Source: Trileptium ribeirensis (taxonomy: Eukaryota; Nematoda; Enoplea; Enoplida; Thoracostomopsidae). Taken from it: a stretch of 64,000 nucleotides of DNA. Below the pieces are notes generated by a model. It was not told the origin of the DNA. It saw nothing but the letters and a program-made list of their open reading frames with translations, and ran no database searches. Within the stretch, counting starts at the first letter, position 1. Every line of letters begins with the position of its first letter. Shown here one piece after another: positions 62,920 through 64,000 of the stretch. Location of the stretch: positions 62,001 to 126,000 of the forward strand of contig JASANE010017456.1 in the NCBI GenBank assembly GCA_030248225.1. The letters are read 5' to 3'. The position numbers and the translations under genes are program-made.

Positions 62920-64000
62920 TTGACTTATTATATCCTTGAGCAAAATTGCCGCTTAGATTTCCATTTGGCAGCAGCAAGTATTAATGTGTTGCCAAGTGAT
63001 CGGCCGCTCAAAATGACGCGCTTGCACCACGAAAATTTTGGCAGACAATTCCGGATCACAGTACAGAACCGCTTCGCGGCGTTGCCAGCGGTCACCGACA
63101 ACGCTATTGATGCTCGCTGGAAAGCTATTACTTTTTGTGTCAACTCAGATCTTCAGGATACGATTCCAATACCGAAACCTAAAAGCCACGTACGCTGACT
63201 CAACGGTTGAACAATAATCCAACTTGAGTATTGCCAAGATAATGCCATACGGACCATACTCAAGAAGAGCTTAGACAGCAGCATAAAGATCGACAAAACA
63301 AGTACATCGGCGAACTCGCTAATATCATGAACAAAGCAACATCACGGAACGACCAGCGGGAACTATATAAAGTAATAAGGATTTCGTGATGCTACCAAGG
63401 CGTTATTCGCGACATGTTTTCTAACAGTGTTGTAATCGAAACAGCCAGAGTTGAACGGAATCGCGAGCAACCAGAAAATACGCGGAAAGACGACGATGTC
63501 AGCTGTTGTGGGTTTTACAGTCAAAACGTCAGCTGCTCCACTCCTATAATAAATGAAGTGCTAAAGGCTGTTTAAATCAAAAGTGGAACGCACCAGATGT
63601 AGATGATATTCCGCATCACTGCCATAAGTTGTCGGAAAAGCTAACTACGAAACTATCTGCTCTGCGAAATATGGGAAAAAGAGGTGATTCCTGACAGTTG
63701 GAGGACAGCTATAATCATCCTTTTCCACAAAAAGGGGATAAGTGGGACTGCACCAACTACCACGGGATTTCGTGACTGAACACCGATTTTAAAGTCCTGG
63801 AATTAGTCATCGCCGACGGTTTCAAAAACCATCGCAAAATTTTTGAAAGAGAACAATAGTGAGGTTTTTGTCTAGGTTGCAACACTGTAGATCAGATACT
63901 AAGCATGCGTGTGCTGATAGAACACCTGCACGAGTATCAAAGACTGGCCGCAGTTGCATTGGTTGACTTCAACGCTACATTTGGTTCTATCCACCGCCAT
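62920..64000 (+). pseudogene. degenerate non-LTR retrotransposon (reverse transcriptase), cut by window edge
   Basis: 62920-63198 encodes FRITVQNRFAALPAVTDNAI and similar residues, typical of the linker between endonuclease and RT in LINEs. Near 63660 IWEKEVIPDSWRTAII and, after a frameshift, KGDKWDCTNYHGIS (~63738-63774) are RT motifs (usually FKKGD...NYRGIS). From ~63865, GCNTVDQILSMRVLIEH and ALVDFNATFGSIHR (usually VDF..AFDSV.R) form the first catalytic-aspartate block. Several frame changes and stops show it is dead. The YADD motif would lie beyond the window. Style resembles CR1-like LINEs of flukes and whipworms. Confidence 0.75.

Overview
This is an AT-rich, intron-containing animal nuclear sequence, probably from an invertebrate with a large, repeat-loaded genome. 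Exons are separated by multi-kilobase introns with GT..AG ends. DNA-transposon relics of several types (hAT-like, TTAA, TA and TTA/TAA target sites) are scattered throughout, with one degenerate LINE and one degenerate Tigger/pogo transposase. The LINE reverse transcriptase resembles those of flukes and some nematodes, so a flatworm is a possibility, but the phylum is not settled by the sequence.

Two host genes are recognisable, both on the + strand. (1) At 2489-12053 lie four phase-compatible exons whose first ~75 residues align without gaps to the C-terminal coiled coil of FGFR1OP2/SIKE (STRIPAK-complex proteins). They are followed by an unusual ~500-residue Ser/Thr/Asn/Ala-rich tail. The 5' exons lie left of the window. 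(2) At 24897-30968 lie three exons that join in phase into a 592-residue protein. It aligns along its length with NEPRO, the nucleolus and neural progenitor protein. This gene appears complete and intact.

The rest is non-coding or repetitive. Positions 31118-33839 hold a matryoshka of four nested DNA elements. A TTA-flanked MITE is split by a hAT with an 8-bp target duplication; the hAT contains a third TIR element, which contains a fourth hAT-like element. A second, uninterrupted copy of the outer MITE at 49381-49804 provides the empty site. From about 36.6 to 53 kb the sequence becomes more GC- and CpG-rich. It is dominated by two collinear, strongly diverged copies (about 39.25-42.65 kb and 47.6-52.1 kb), plus traces of a third, of a large repeat family that I do not recognise. 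Its 3' part is an array of ~172-bp units. A Tigger-like pseudogene and a 600-bp TIR element lie between the copies. Tandem arrays follow: 33 bp at 42.66 kb, ~213 bp at 54.2 kb, and an 83-bp satellite at 55.06-56.25 kb. The right edge is a degenerate LINE whose reverse transcriptase runs out of the window.

I found no rRNA, CRISPR, prokaryotic or intact selfish coding system. The possible undescribed element is the GC-rich repeat family.
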